A stretch of 60,883 bases of DNA. Source: Paenibacillus tritici (lineage in GTDB: Bacteria > Bacillota > Bacilli > Paenibacillales > Paenibacillaceae). The stretch covers positions 1-60,883 of the forward strand of contig NZ_JABMKX010000028.1 in assembly GCF_013204885.1 (NCBI RefSeq). The letters run 5' to 3'. Positions 9,418 through 19,207 of the stretch are shown here, in pieces (within the stretch, counting starts at the first letter, position 1; the number at the start of each line of letters is the position of its first letter). The notes under the pieces were generated by a model. That model saw nothing but the letters and a program-made list of their open reading frames with translations. It was not told where the DNA came from and searched no databases. Position numbers and translations under genes: made by a program.

Positions 9418-9793
9418 GCCTGAGCGGTCGGAATTCTTGGCTTCATAGGGTGTGATGCTTAGGAATGACTAGTGTGATAGGCGAGTGATAGGTGATAAGG
9501 CGATAGGTGATAGGGAACAGGGTTGTAGGCGATGTGCAGTAGGTGACGGGTGATAAGCAACGGCAACAAGGCGATGTGCAAGGCGGGCATCGCCTGTTCG
9601 GTGTGTCATGCACACCGTCTTATTGCGGTACGCCCGTGAATAGTGGCTAGCAGTAATAGAGGTTCGAAGCTCTGACGAGTGGTACACGGGCGAAATCCTG
9701 CCCAAAGTGCAACAATGTGGCTCAGGCCAACCGGAACCAACCGGAACCAGTCGTAACTAGTCCCAACTGACTTATAGTCTAAGTGTGTCTTGT
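9418..9793. other. Spacer with degenerate GTGATAGG repeats
   Basis: Between two genes that converge here, 9473-9575 contains many near copies of GTGATAGG/GCGATAGG/GCGATGTGC. I see no ribosome binding site, start codon or structured RNA that would support a gene, and no clear terminator with a T-run. Confidence 0.6.
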
Positions 9794-11077
9794 CTATACA
9801 GATATATTGCCCGTTAGAGTAGCATCCCTGCGCAGCCGGGTGGTCTCCTCCAGCACAGACAGGTCGCCGTCCAGCGTCTTCAGGCCGGGCAGGCGCAGGG
9901 CCACTCCGGCGTACAGAGCCGGAAGAATGCCTGCGGCAAGCAAAAGAACAGAGATCCCGTACAGCTCAGCCACCGCACCGCCTGCCAAGGCACCGAGCGG
10001 CGACAGGCTCCCGCCAATCAGGAAGCGGACCGAATTCACCCGTCCCTGGAGATGGCCGGGGACCAGCCGCCCGTGCAGGGAGGAGCTTAAGGAGCTGAAG
10101 AAGGGCCCCATTAGTCCGGCGGCAAATACGGCGAACAAGGCGAAGGAATAGCTGGGGATGAAGCCCCACAGCATCGTGATGATGCCCGATAGCCCCAGGC
10201 TTCCGAGCATCACAGCGCGCCGCTTCCGGATCTCACCCATGAGGGAGATTGTACCAAGCCCGGTGAGGTATCCGAGCGCAGAAGCTGTGGACAGTGTGCC
10301 CACAGCTGCCGCATCGCGGTGCAGCACTTCACGGACATAAGGGACCATCATGGTCCAGATGGCCATGGAGCTGAGATTGCTGACTGCGGCCATCATCATG
10401 ATCGTCAGCATGGCGGGGAACTGCCGGTAGAACGAGAAGCCTTCGGCTACCTCCCGGAGATAGCTGGAGACCGAGAAGGCAGCAGCGGGGCCTGCCGCCG
10501 CTTGCTTGCCCATCCGGGGCAGCCACAGCAGCATTGCAATCGCAGCCGTATAACAGACCACGTTGACCCCGAGGGCCGGCAAGGCTCCGCTGGCTGCGGT
10601 CAGTATGCCCGCAAGCGCCGGACCCAGCAGCGCGGCGGCACCTTTGCAGCCGTCGATGATGGCGAAGGCGCGCATCAGCTTGCCGGTGCCGGCAACGCCG
10701 GGAATGACGGCCATTGCCGTTGGCATGAACAGTGCGGAGCAGGCCCCGCTCAGACTGGCGGCGGCGAATAATTGCCAGAGCTGCAAGTGACCGGCGAGGC
10801 CCATACCCAGCGGCAGCAGGAGGGCGAGCAGACGCAGGGCTGCCAGGCAGGCCATGAACCGCACACGGGGCAGCCGGTCAGACAGCGGGGAGCCGAGGAG
10901 GCGAAGCACCTGCTCAGGAAGCATGGAGCTGAGGGCAAGAGCGCCCATCGCCAGCTTGGAGCCGGTCAGCTCATAGACCAGCCATTCCATCGCCAGCAGC
11001 CCAAAAGCATCGCCGAAAGCGCTCAGTGAAACGGTAGACAACAATCCGTAATAGCTGCGTTTATGCATGACCCTCAC
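9794..11077 (-). CDS. MFS efflux transporter
   Basis: The 427-residue membrane protein has about 12 hydrophobic helices and resembles the MFS_3 / macrolide-efflux-like branch (start RSYYGLLSTVSLSAFGDAFG; a typical loop GSPLSDRLPRVRFM between helices 2 and 3). It probably exports a drug or metabolite; the substrate is unknown. Its start overlaps the stop of the ArsR-type gene by 4 bp, so the two are one operon and the regulator very probably controls the transporter. Confidence 0.88.
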   Translation of the reverse strand: MRVMHKRSYYGLLSTVSLSAFGDAFGLLAMEWLVYELTGSKLAMGALALSSMLPEQVLRLLGSPLSDRLPRVRFMACLAALRLLALLLPLGMGLAGHLQLWQLFAAASLSGACSALFMPTAMAVIPGVAGTGKLMRAFAIIDGCKGAAALLGPALAGILTAASGALPALGVNVVCYTAAIAMLLWLPRMGKQAAAGPAAAFSVSSYLREVAEGFSFYRQFPAMLTIMMMAAVSNLSSMAIWTMMVPYVREVLHRDAAAVGTLSTASALGYLTGLGTISLMGEIRKRRAVMLGSLGLSGIITMLWGFIPSYSFALFAVFAAGLMGPFFSSLSSSLHGRLVPGHLQGRVNSVRFLIGGSLSPLGALAGGAVAELYGISVLLLAAGILPALYAGVALRLPGLKTLDGDLSVLEETTRLRRDATLTGNISV

Positions 11078-11979
11078 CCCTTCAGGTAGTCTCCAATTTG
11101 TCCCGGCAAAGCATTCAGTGCCTCCAGGCGCAGACTGTAGGAGGTGCTTTTGCCGCTGCTATGAACGATGACCAGACCCGCTGCCCGCAGCGCGATCAGA
11201 TGGTAGTGGATGGTGCTTTTGGACAAGCCTACCGCCTTCACAATCTCCGTGAAATTGAGCTGGCTGCCGGTAAGCTGCCGGAGAATGAACAACCGGGTCT
11301 CGTCCGATAACGCCCGGGTTAGCCGCAGCAGCGCAGCAGCAGGCCGTCCTTCTTCCGGAGGAAGCGCATCGCAGGAATAGCTGGTGAACATGAATTCATT
11401 ATAGAGAGACGAAATAACCAAAGGGCGTGCATGATACTGAGGCGTAAGAATGACCTGCTTCAGGGTCTCCGACGGATAGAGCCGCATCCCTTCGGTGGCT
11501 TGCTCATAAATCTCCATATCATTCGTGCCATCCAGCAGCGCCGCTCTTCCCTTGGCCTCCTGCTCCAGCCCTTCTATAATAGCCGGGTCTATGCTGCTGA
11601 AATACCCGTCATTCCATGCCCGGATCACTTCAGCGGCGGAGTCCCGCAGCCCGGCAAGATTCGAGGGAACGCTCTGTCCGAAACGGCCGGAAATGTCATA
11701 CAGCTCTCCCGCAGACAGCGACTCGAACCAGTTCAGGAATCCCCCTGCCGTGCGGTCTCCGGGACAACTCCAGATGTAAGGAGACAGACTGAAATTATCA
11801 GTGAGCTTCAAGACTTCTTTCATTCGCTGGAGCATTACAGGGGCGAACCGGGTCTGCACCTGGCGGACCCAGGGAGTCCCGGCGTCCATGGCATTATGGT
11901 TCTGCTTGCCGATAAAAGCATTTAGGCTGGTGAGGCACTCATAGATTGGCGCGAAGTCTAAGGTCACTTTGTAATCCAT
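11074..11979 (-). CDS. ArsR-family regulator with N-terminal sensing region
   Basis: The 301-residue protein carries its winged helix at the C-terminus (about residues 220-290: ALSDETRLFILRQL, FTEIVKAVGLSKSTIHYHL, AGLVIVHSSGKSTSYSLR). The first 200 residues form a separate domain like that found in DUF5937-type ArsR regulators and may bind the inducer. No metal-binding CXC motif is visible, so metal sensing is unlikely. It is the first gene of the transporter operon, and the palindrome at 12013-12030 in its leader suggests autoregulation. Confidence 0.87.
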   Translation of the reverse strand: MDYKVTLDFAPIYECLTSLNAFIGKQNHNAMDAGTPWVRQVQTRFAPVMLQRMKEVLKLTDNFSLSPYIWSCPGDRTAGGFLNWFESLSAGELYDISGRFGQSVPSNLAGLRDSAAEVIRAWNDGYFSSIDPAIIEGLEQEAKGRAALLDGTNDMEIYEQATEGMRLYPSETLKQVILTPQYHARPLVISSLYNEFMFTSYSCDALPPEEGRPAAALLRLTRALSDETRLFILRQLTGSQLNFTEIVKAVGLSKSTIHYHLIALRAAGLVIVHSSGKSTSYSLRLEALNALPGQIGDYLKG

Positions 11980-12012
11980 AGGGTTTCCTGCTTTCTGAAG
12001 AAAATGATTTTT

Positions 12013-12030
12013 GTTCTATAGTTATAGAAC
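12013..12030. promoter_or_regulatory. 18-bp palindrome, candidate ArsR operator
   Basis: GTTCTATA-GT-TATAGAAC is a perfect inverted repeat with 8-bp arms. It lies 15 bp downstream of the -10 element of the minus-strand promoter and 33 bp before the start codon, where a bound repressor would block elongation or initiation. Its length and AT-rich centre fit ArsR-family operators. Confidence 0.7.
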
Positions 12031-12044
12031 TTAATATATGTTTT

Positions 12045-12073
12045 ATAATAAACGAACTAAATTGCATTATCAA
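12045..12073 (-). promoter_or_regulatory. SigA-type promoter of the ArsR-MFS operon
   Basis: Reading the minus strand, TTGATA (12073-12068) is followed by a 17-bp spacer and TATTAT (12050-12045). Both hexamers are close to consensus and the spacing is optimal. Confidence 0.75.
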
Positions 12074-12166
12074 TAGCGAAGATTCTTGACTCCACTATTT
12101 TTTGATGGGCCTGTCACAAAACACAGCATTTTTCAGTTATACCAAGCAGAGAGAGGAGAGGAAGCT

Positions 12167-12769
12167 GTGGATAAAGCAGAAGTCAGCCGGATGAATACCC
12201 GCCCCGAATCAGAACAGGCGAAGGAGCTGGCGGTGGAGCAGACGGTCTTGCAGGTCCAGCAGGGTGATGTGCAGGCATACACCGTAATCATCAGACATTT
12301 TCAGCGGCCGATCTATCTGTACTGCTATTACCTGCTGGGCAACCGGGAGGAAGCGGAGGATGCGGCGCAGGATATTTTCATCAGGGCACTGGAGCGGCTG
12401 GAGCAGTATTCGGCAAAAGTCTCATTCTCAGCTTGGCTGTACACCATCGCACGCAACCATTGTATGGACCAGATCAAACTCAGGAGTAAGGGCTTCAGGC
12501 TGCTCTCCATCTACCGGAAGCATCAGCAGCAGGCGGAGCCGGCCGAAGGTTCACGATATACAGAGGTTGTTCACGGCCTGCTGGAGAGGCTGAGCATGGA
12601 GGAGCGGCAGATTCTGCTGTTGCGGGCGCTGGAGGAGCATAGCTTTGAGGAGATAGGGATCATTATGGATATGAATACCGGGACCGTCCGCAAAAAATAT
12701 GAACGGCTGCGCAAAAAGCTCGGACGCCGCCAAAACAATGGAGGGATAATCGCCCATGAACCAAACTAA
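12167..12769 (+). CDS. ECF-type RNA polymerase sigma factor
   Basis: The roughly 200-residue protein has region 2 (VIIRHFQRPIYLYCYYLLGN.REEAEDAAQDIF) and region 4 (LLERLSMEERQILLLRALEEHSFEEIGIIM.TGTVRKKYERLRKKL), the standard ECF layout. The frame is open from 12086; I prefer GTG 12167 because GAGAGGAAG stands just before it and it removes an unrelated N-terminus. ATG 12191 is also possible. It overlaps the next gene by 14 bp, and that gene looks like its membrane anti-sigma factor. Confidence 0.88.
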   Translation: MDKAEVSRMNTRPESEQAKELAVEQTVLQVQQGDVQAYTVIIRHFQRPIYLYCYYLLGNREEAEDAAQDIFIRALERLEQYSAKVSFSAWLYTIARNHCMDQIKLRSKGFRLLSIYRKHQQQAEPAEGSRYTEVVHGLLERLSMEERQILLLRALEEHSFEEIGIIMDMNTGTVRKKYERLRKKLGRRQNNGGIIAHEPN

Positions 12770-13907
12770 GCAGGAGGAAGCTGAATTGGAGCGGATCGGC
12801 CGGATGATCCGGGAGACCCCGGTTCGGGTAGATTTGGAAGAACGCATCATGAGCTTGGCGAATGGCGGGCAACCGTCAGGAACAAAGGCAGAAGCTCCAA
12901 GACTAACCAGAACAGGCAGGGTGCTGCGGAAAAGCACGGGTATTGCGGCGGCTGTGCTGCTGCTGTTCCTGCTGATTACGAGTACAGAATGGATTTCGCC
13001 TACGCTGGCGGCTTCCATTAAGCAGATTCCGGGGATGGATTCCATCTTCAGACTTGCCGGGGATTTGGGGCTGCGGAATGCGGGCGAGCAGGGACTGGCG
13101 GCAGTACCTGAGCTAAGCGATACCCATGACGGGCTGACGCTCACTGTGCCTGAAGTGCTGTATGACGGAATTCGTGTATCCCTGGGGATTGAGCGCCATA
13201 CGGGTGTGGAGAAGTTCCGGCAAGGAGATATTAGTGATCTCATGACAGATATAAAGCTGTCGATTAACGGTGAAGACATCAATAGCTATGGTCCGCTTGG
13301 CAGCGGCGGGGGCGGTTCATTCGGCCCGTTCATACTGCGCGGCAAGGATACGGATTCCCGAATCATTCAATTTACGGATTTGCAGAATCAGGGGGGACGG
13401 GCCTTCCCGGATGCTTTTGAGCTTACGCTGACTGTAGGTGTACAGGGGATACGGGAGCCTTTTGTGATGAAGCTGCCTGTGGTCAAGAAGACCTACCATA
13501 ATATTATCGCAGAGCCGATCATCCGCAGCAGCTCAGGTATGACCTTCTCGCTGGAGACCCTGGAGCTTACGCCGATTACGACGCGGATCACCACCCGGGT
13601 TGAAAATCCTGCGGATCAGCCTGTCCAATCCGGTAAGGATTACTTGGGCTATGATCTTGTGGATGATCAGGGCAACGTATTGCGGGAGATCAACGGAGGA
13701 ACCGGCTGGAATGCAGCAGGGGGAAATATCATGGTTGCGGCGGCCCTGTTTGAACCGCTGGAGCATCAGAGCAGCCATATTACGGTCAAGCCCTTCCGGA
13801 CCTTGTCTATTGACCAGGAGGGAAACAGGGAGAAGGAGTATGTCCCCGAATTTGCAGTAGTAGTGCCTGTATCGGTGTCACTTCCAGTGCCAATGCCGAA
13901 GAAGTGA
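12756..13907 (+). CDS. Membrane anti-sigma factor, DUF4179 type
   Basis: The 383-residue protein has a short cytoplasmic N-terminal part (residues 1-57) that would bind the sigma factor, one transmembrane helix at about 61-79, and a large extracytoplasmic region. The piece after the helix (ISPTLAASIKQIPGMDSIFRLAGDLGLRNA) is typical of DUF4179 proteins, which are regularly coded next to ECF sigma genes in Bacillales. No zinc-binding HXXXCXXC motif is present. Translation is coupled to the sigma gene by overlap. The signal sensed is unknown. Confidence 0.8.
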   Translation: MNQTKQEEAELERIGRMIRETPVRVDLEERIMSLANGGQPSGTKAEAPRLTRTGRVLRKSTGIAAAVLLLFLLITSTEWISPTLAASIKQIPGMDSIFRLAGDLGLRNAGEQGLAAVPELSDTHDGLTLTVPEVLYDGIRVSLGIERHTGVEKFRQGDISDLMTDIKLSINGEDINSYGPLGSGGGGSFGPFILRGKDTDSRIIQFTDLQNQGGRAFPDAFELTLTVGVQGIREPFVMKLPVVKKTYHNIIAEPIIRSSSGMTFSLETLELTPITTRITTRVENPADQPVQSGKDYLGYDLVDDQGNVLREINGGTGWNAAGGNIMVAAALFEPLEHQSSHITVKPFRTLSIDQEGNREKEYVPEFAVVVPVSVSLPVPMPKK

Positions 13908-13972
13908 GGAAGCCGGTCTTATTGCGGAAGTTATCGTGCGAAGTCCTATGATTCTGATCTAATATTCGCAAA

Positions 13973-14019
13973 AAAAGGCGGTTCCCGCAGCGCATTACGC
14001 GCCGTGGGAACCGCCTTTT
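13973..14019. terminator. Bidirectional terminator between convergent genes
   Basis: AAAAGGCGGTTCCC (13973-13986) pairs with GGGAACCGCCTTTT (14006-14019). The stem is flanked by A's on one side and T's on the other, so it can end transcription of both the anti-sigma gene and the minus-strand surface enzyme gene. Confidence 0.9.
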
Positions 14020-14074
14020 CATTGAAGATGAAACTTGCTCATTCTATAACGCTGCAATGTTTGTTAATGAAATG

Positions 14075-17000
14075 TTAGTTAATGAATTGAAGAGACTTCA
14101 GGGTCTTCTCCAGCATCGTAGCTGCTTCCGCACGGGTAGCCAGCTTCGCCGGAGCAAACGCACCGTCAGGGGTTCCCTGAATGATGCCTGCGGAGGCTAT
14201 TTCTGCTACCGCTGCCCTGGACCAGGCCGGGATGCTTGAGGCATCGCGGAATTTAGCCAGTACGGCCGGATCGGCCGTCAGGGTCTGGCCGGTGAACTTC
14301 ATGGCTTTGGACAGTACCGCCGCCATCTCCTGGCGGGTGATCGGGCTGCCTGGCTTGAAGCTGCCGTCTGTATATCCGGTTATTAGGCCTGCTGCGGCTG
14401 CCGTCTGAACAGCATCAGCATACCATGCGCCTGCCTTCACATCACTGAAGGTGGTTCCGCTGCTTGCCGGGGCAAGCCCAAGCGAGCGGGTCATCAGCGC
14501 TGCGAATTCTGCCCGGGTAATCGACTGCGCAGGCGAGAACGCGGTGTTGCTGGTGCCGGTAATAATCAGCTTGGAGGCCAGCAGGTTAATGGAAGATTGT
14601 GCCCAGTGTCCCGTGGTGTCACTGAAGCTCTTAGCGGATTGTACCACCGTGTAATAGCTGTTGCTGTTGCGCTTAAGCGTTACTACCGTATTTCCGTCTG
14701 CCGGGACCCCGAAGACAGAAGGTACGAAGGATAGCTTGCCGGTGGCCGGGTCATAGGATATACCCGTTGCACTTTGGGAATTCAGCGCCCCGGTTGCAGT
14801 TAGCGTGCGCTTCACATAGGTGCTGCCGAAGTGGTTCAGCGGTACACTCTTGCCGCCCGCCTGGGCGGTGATGCTGAACTCAATGACAGGTGCGGCTATT
14901 GTGACAGTACCGTTCAGTGCTGCAATAGCCTTCTTCAGACCATCCAGTGTAGCGGTATCTGCTTGAAGCAGCGATACGGTAACGGTGAAGTCGCTGGTGC
15001 CTAGCTGTGCAGCCAGCGCAGTTCCGTTAATCAGGCTCAGCGGGAGCGAGTATGATGCTCCGCCGGTAGAGGTGAACGTAATTACTGTGTTCCGGTTGGC
15101 TGCAGTCTGCTGAACCAGTACGCTGCCTGGCAGCACAACCTGGGCACCGCCTGCTGAAGCTGTAAGCGGAATAATCAGCTCACTGGTGCCAGCAGGCATT
15201 GCGGCGAGCCGTGCAGTCAGATCGGCTGCAGTAATCGTCGTTACCAGCGGACCCGCTGGTGCGGTAGCTGTCGGGACCGCCGTCGGTGCTGCGGTTCCCG
15301 ATGGCAGCGTTGTTCCCGGATTTCCACCCGGATCAGCGCTTGGTGCCGGCGTTGGAGTCGGCGTTGGCGTTGGCGTTGCACCCTTCAGATCGGTAATCCG
15401 GCCCTCGATGCTGGAAGTCACCGGCTTATGCTTTTTCAGATAGGCCAGCAGGACTTCAAAATCGGGCAGCCCCAGCTCATAATAACGCCCGTCTGCCTTG
15501 GCCGAGGCCAGTGCGCGGTAGAAGTCCCCGCCGCCTGCCATGAAGGAGTTCGTGGACAGGAGGTAATAGGCCTTAGGATCAATTGGTAGGTAGGAACCGT
15601 CAGGCTGTTTGATCTCTACGGAGATAATCCGTTCCCCGGTCTGAGTGACCTTACCGGTTAATGAATCAATAACCTCCGGCTTTTTGGTAGAGTCATAGGT
15701 ATATTTCATCCCGGAGACATGGGCGAACCGGCCCTGGTCGGAGGCAAGGCCGCTGACCGAGTTCTCCAGGGAAGAGATAATCTCCGCACCTGTGACTTTA
15801 AGTGCTGCAAGTCCGTTGCCGAACGGCAGTGTGGTCAGCACTTCACCCATGGTGATGTCGCCTACATTGATGGCTTCGCGGATACCGCCGCCGTTCTGGA
15901 TGGCAACAACGCCCTTGATAGAAGCAAGGTCAGAGGCGGAGACAAAGCCTGGCATCAGCTCCGTGACTTTCTCCGCGATACTGTCGGCAATCATATTACC
16001 GATCGGTGTTTCCTGCTTACGGACCACACGCTGCGAGTTAAGGTGAGTGTAGAGATCCACATTAGAGTAGCCTACAACCGTATTCCGGACCGTTGCCAGT
16101 TCGGCATCAATCGGGGCCAGGATTTTTTTGGCTGCGGCATCTTCACCGAACAGGTTCACATCCAGCAATTTTCCCTGGTATGTCTTAATCTCACCATTCT
16201 TGTCGAAGGTAACGTCAAGCTCACCCAGAAACTGGCTGTATTCACCAGTCTGCACAATCAGGACCTTCTTGTCTGTACCCGCATTTACAATTGGGGTTGG
16301 CGGGTTGTCCACCTTCGTATGGGAATGTCCGCCGACAATAATGTCGATACCCGGAACGGCCTTGGCCAGCTCCTGATCCACAGTGTAGCCCAGATGGGTG
16401 ACGGCGATAATCTTGTTAATGCCCTGGGCTTCCAGTGCCTCAACTGTCCGCTTCGCGCTTTCTACATGATCTTTGAAAATAATTTTGTCGCCCGGTGACG
16501 CGAGACCGACGGTATCTTCAGTAGTTAAGCCGAAAATCCCGATCTTCTCGCCATATACGTCCTTAATGACCGAAGGATAAATATTGCCGTCCTTGGCTGT
16601 ACTCTTGGACTCATCTGTCTCAAGGATACCGGTCATCTCATGATAGAGATCGGCAAGCTCGCTATTCTTCGTAGTGAAGTCGATATTGGAGCTGGCGAAC
16701 GGGAATTTGGCAGCCGTAACGAAATTCCGCAGAATCTCCGGATTCTCCTTATTCATGTCGAACTCATGGTTGCCGAAGGTCATGGCGTCATAACCGATGT
16801 TATTCATGAACTTGATGTCTGCCTGACCCTTGAACTGGTTGAAATACAGGGTGCCGGAGAAGACGTCACCAGCATCCAGCAGCACCGTATTGCCTGTCCG
16901 CTCGCTGCTGATAGCCGAGGTCCGCTTGGTTACATTCTCCAGATGGCTGTGTGTATCATTGGTATGCAGGACCCGCAGATTGAAATCTGTAGTACCGAAG

Positions 17001-19174
17001 TCAATTTGAGCGAGCAGCGGATCATGGTCACTTATGCGGATACCTTCTGGATCAAATACTGTATCCTTCGGATAATCTCCCGGATCTGCGAAATCGGCGT
17101 TAATATGCACGATATCGAGCTTGCTGGCAGTGGCCAGCTTGTGGTTAACGAGGATGTGATCCAGCGTCTGGGAGTTGCCCTGGAATACATAGGAGTAACG
17201 TTCATTCAGCGGCAGGGTATTTACGAGATTCGTAAGCGCACTGCCCTTAAGGATATTCAGCGTGTCTGAGAACTGGAAGTCATTCAGATCGCCGAGTACG
17301 ACCAGATTAGCATCCGGATTCTTCTGGAGCACATCCTTAGCGAAGCTGCCAACTACCTGGGCGATCTTGGCCCGCTGCACTTCAGTGGTGAAGGCCGGAG
17401 GCTGAACGGAACCGAACAGATAGTTGTCGCTGCTCTTGGAATTGAAGTGATTGGCAATGACGATAATCTCTTTACCCTCGAAGATGAATTCGGCAGCCAG
17501 CGGCTTGCGCGACTCCTTGAAGGCTTCATTTCCCGGATCAATGCGCCCAGGGTTCAGGCTGAGGCCGGAACCGGGACTATAGCTTACAGAATCCGTGGCT
17601 GTACCGGGTGTGCCTGGCTTCAGTGAGACACGGTTCTTGTTGTACAGGAAGCCCGAGCGGATATTGCCGTCTGGAACGCCGCCGTCCTGATTGTTCTGCG
17701 GTGCGATGTCCGTGTAAGCATAGTCAGATGCACCGCCGTCAATAGCCCTAATGGCAGCAATCAGCACGTTGTAGTTCTCGCTGGCATCCGTTCCGCCTTT
17801 GCCGGTTCCATCATTATCCTGTACTTCCGTCAGGCCAATAATGTCCGGTGTCTTGAGATTGACCACAATGTCCTTGGCTACGTTGGCGATTTTGGCAGAA
17901 TCATTATGCTGGGAGAAGTTCTCAATGTTAAAAGAAGCAATGTTCAGCTTGTCCGGTTCTCCGGAAGAAAGGGAGGTGACTTCCCTCTTCAGCTTGCTTG
18001 GGGAGACATCCGGCAGGCCGCCTGTTTCTGTAGAAACAAGGAATTTGCCGAAATCATAGGTCAGAATACCGGTGATATTGCCGGTGAACTGCTGGCCTGT
18101 AGTGAGTACCGGAGCAGTCTTCACCGAGAGAATCAGGCGCTGCGGGTTAAAGTCAGCACCCGTCAGTACCAGTCCGCCGGCAGCGGAACTCACTTCAGTC
18201 GCGTTGCCTGTACCATTGACGGTTACTACCGGAATCTCAAAGGTACTGCTGGAAGCATAGTAGACTGCAGGGCCAACGGTTGTCGGCTTAGCAATCTCCA
18301 GCCGCATGCCTTCCAGACTCTCATAGAAGTCGATGGCATCGGAGGCCGGCTCGAACTTGGCCGGATTCATACCATCATCGTCAATCACAGCCGTTGGAAT
18401 GAGGCGTCCCCCGGTGCCGAGCAGGGTGGGAGCCGGAAGCGGATTACCGCTGCTGACAACCGTGGTTTGGCTGGCAGTAATCTGAGTGGTGGACAATTGC
18501 CCGGAGCGGCCGAATTCCTTCACTACACCGTCTATCGTGACCGCATCGCCTGGTTTAACGGCGCGGCTTCTTCCTTTGTGATAGATTTGGATAGCTTCGG
18601 AGGTCTTGATATCCGTATCCATATCAGCAGCTGCGGATTGTATATAGAAGCTGTCCGCATCCTTGATATAGGTAACAATACCTTTGACATTCACGACCAT
18701 AGTGTCAACGTAAGGTGAGGTGTGTCCTGCACCCTGAATCTGATTAATCTTCAGACCTGTCTGTGCAGGGACAACACTGTATTCAAAAGTGGATGTTGGA
18801 CCTTTCTCCAAACCGGGTAATGAGGAGTAGGCTGTAATAGTAAGAGAGGTATAACCGGAATTCACAGTAATGGGGGTATTATATAATTGGTCTGTCACTT
18901 CTGCGCTAGTGCTCTTGTTGGCGTAGACGCTGTAGTATACGCTTGCCGTTACGGGGGTACTTAAAGTAATAGTAGATCCTGTGCCGATCTTGGTGCCCGA
19001 AGCAGGCGACGCGGTAACCGGGGGTGCCTGAGTGATCGCGGTGTCTGCTGCTATAACCGGCTCTGCCGAGGCCAGGCCTGAGCCTGCTGATAATCCCGGG
19101 AATATCCCGGATAATAGCAATGCTGCCGCCAAGAATAGACTGAGCGGCTTCCTGCATTGTGAAGAAAGTTTCAT
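14075..19174 (-). CDS. SLH-anchored extracellular nuclease / 5'-nucleotidase
   Basis: This 1699-residue secreted multidomain enzyme has, in order: a signal peptide (about 1-40); a chitobiase-C-like beta domain (about 55-135); an OB-fold domain as in YhcR/ExeM nucleases (about 145-240); an endonuclease/exonuclease/phosphatase domain (ASFNIENFS, GLTEVQDN, LGDLNDFQFSD, ISDHDPLL, about 415-735); a calcineurin-like metallophosphatase (VLHTNDTHSHLE, DAGDVF, TFGNHEFD, VGGHSHT); and a 5'-nucleotidase C-terminal domain (NGGGIREAINVGDITMGEV). A TPTPTP linker, a beta-rich stretch and three SLH repeats end the protein. It would cut extracellular DNA/RNA and dephosphorylate the nucleotides at the cell wall. 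The ATG at 19174 has GGGGAGG 9 bases upstream, which overlaps the earlier in-frame ATG at 19192. Confidence 0.93.
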   Translation of the reverse strand: MKLSSQCRKPLSLFLAAALLLSGIFPGLSAGSGLASAEPVIAADTAITQAPPVTASPASGTKIGTGSTITLSTPVTASVYYSVYANKSTSAEVTDQLYNTPITVNSGYTSLTITAYSSLPGLEKGPTSTFEYSVVPAQTGLKINQIQGAGHTSPYVDTMVVNVKGIVTYIKDADSFYIQSAAADMDTDIKTSEAIQIYHKGRSRAVKPGDAVTIDGVVKEFGRSGQLSTTQITASQTTVVSSGNPLPAPTLLGTGGRLIPTAVIDDDGMNPAKFEPASDAIDFYESLEGMRLEIAKPTTVGPAVYYASSSTFEIPVVTVNGTGNATEVSSAAGGLVLTGADFNPQRLILSVKTAPVLTTGQQFTGNITGILTYDFGKFLVSTETGGLPDVSPSKLKREVTSLSSGEPDKLNIASFNIENFSQHNDSAKIANVAKDIVVNLKTPDIIGLTEVQDNDGTGKGGTDASENYNVLIAAIRAIDGGASDYAYTDIAPQNNQDGGVPDGNIRSGFLYNKNRVSLKPGTPGTATDSVSYSPGSGLSLNPGRIDPGNEAFKESRKPLAAEFIFEGKEIIVIANHFNSKSSDNYLFGSVQPPAFTTEVQRAKIAQVVGSFAKDVLQKNPDANLVVLGDLNDFQFSDTLNILKGSALTNLVNTLPLNERYSYVFQGNSQTLDHILVNHKLATASKLDIVHINADFADPGDYPKDTVFDPEGIRISDHDPLLAQIDFGTTDFNLRVLHTNDTHSHLENVTKRTSAISSERTGNTVLLDAGDVFSGTLYFNQFKGQADIKFMNNIGYDAMTFGNHEFDMNKENPEILRNFVTAAKFPFASSNIDFTTKNSELADLYHEMTGILETDESKSTAKDGNIYPSVIKDVYGEKIGIFGLTTEDTVGLASPGDKIIFKDHVESAKRTVEALEAQGINKIIAVTHLGYTVDQELAKAVPGIDIIVGGHSHTKVDNPPTPIVNAGTDKKVLIVQTGEYSQFLGELDVTFDKNGEIKTYQGKLLDVNLFGEDAAAKKILAPIDAELATVRNTVVGYSNVDLYTHLNSQRVVRKQETPIGNMIADSIAEKVTELMPGFVSASDLASIKGVVAIQNGGGIREAINVGDITMGEVLTTLPFGNGLAALKVTGAEIISSLENSVSGLASDQGRFAHVSGMKYTYDSTKKPEVIDSLTGKVTQTGERIISVEIKQPDGSYLPIDPKAYYLLSTNSFMAGGGDFYRALASAKADGRYYELGLPDFEVLLAYLKKHKPVTSSIEGRITDLKGATPTPTPTPTPAPSADPGGNPGTTLPSGTAAPTAVPTATAPAGPLVTTITAADLTARLAAMPAGTSELIIPLTASAGGAQVVLPGSVLVQQTAANRNTVITFTSTGGASYSLPLSLINGTALAAQLGTSDFTVTVSLLQADTATLDGLKKAIAALNGTVTIAAPVIEFSITAQAGGKSVPLNHFGSTYVKRTLTATGALNSQSATGISYDPATGKLSFVPSVFGVPADGNTVVTLKRNSNSYYTVVQSAKSFSDTTGHWAQSSINLLASKLIITGTSNTAFSPAQSITRAEFAALMTRSLGLAPASSGTTFSDVKAGAWYADAVQTAAAAGLITGYTDGSFKPGSPITRQEMAAVLSKAMKFTGQTLTADPAVLAKFRDASSIPAWSRAAVAEIASAGIIQGTPDGAFAPAKLATRAEAATMLEKTLKSLQFIN

Positions 19175-19207
19175 GTGAGTATACCTCCCCATAAAATATC
19201 ATTCGTA

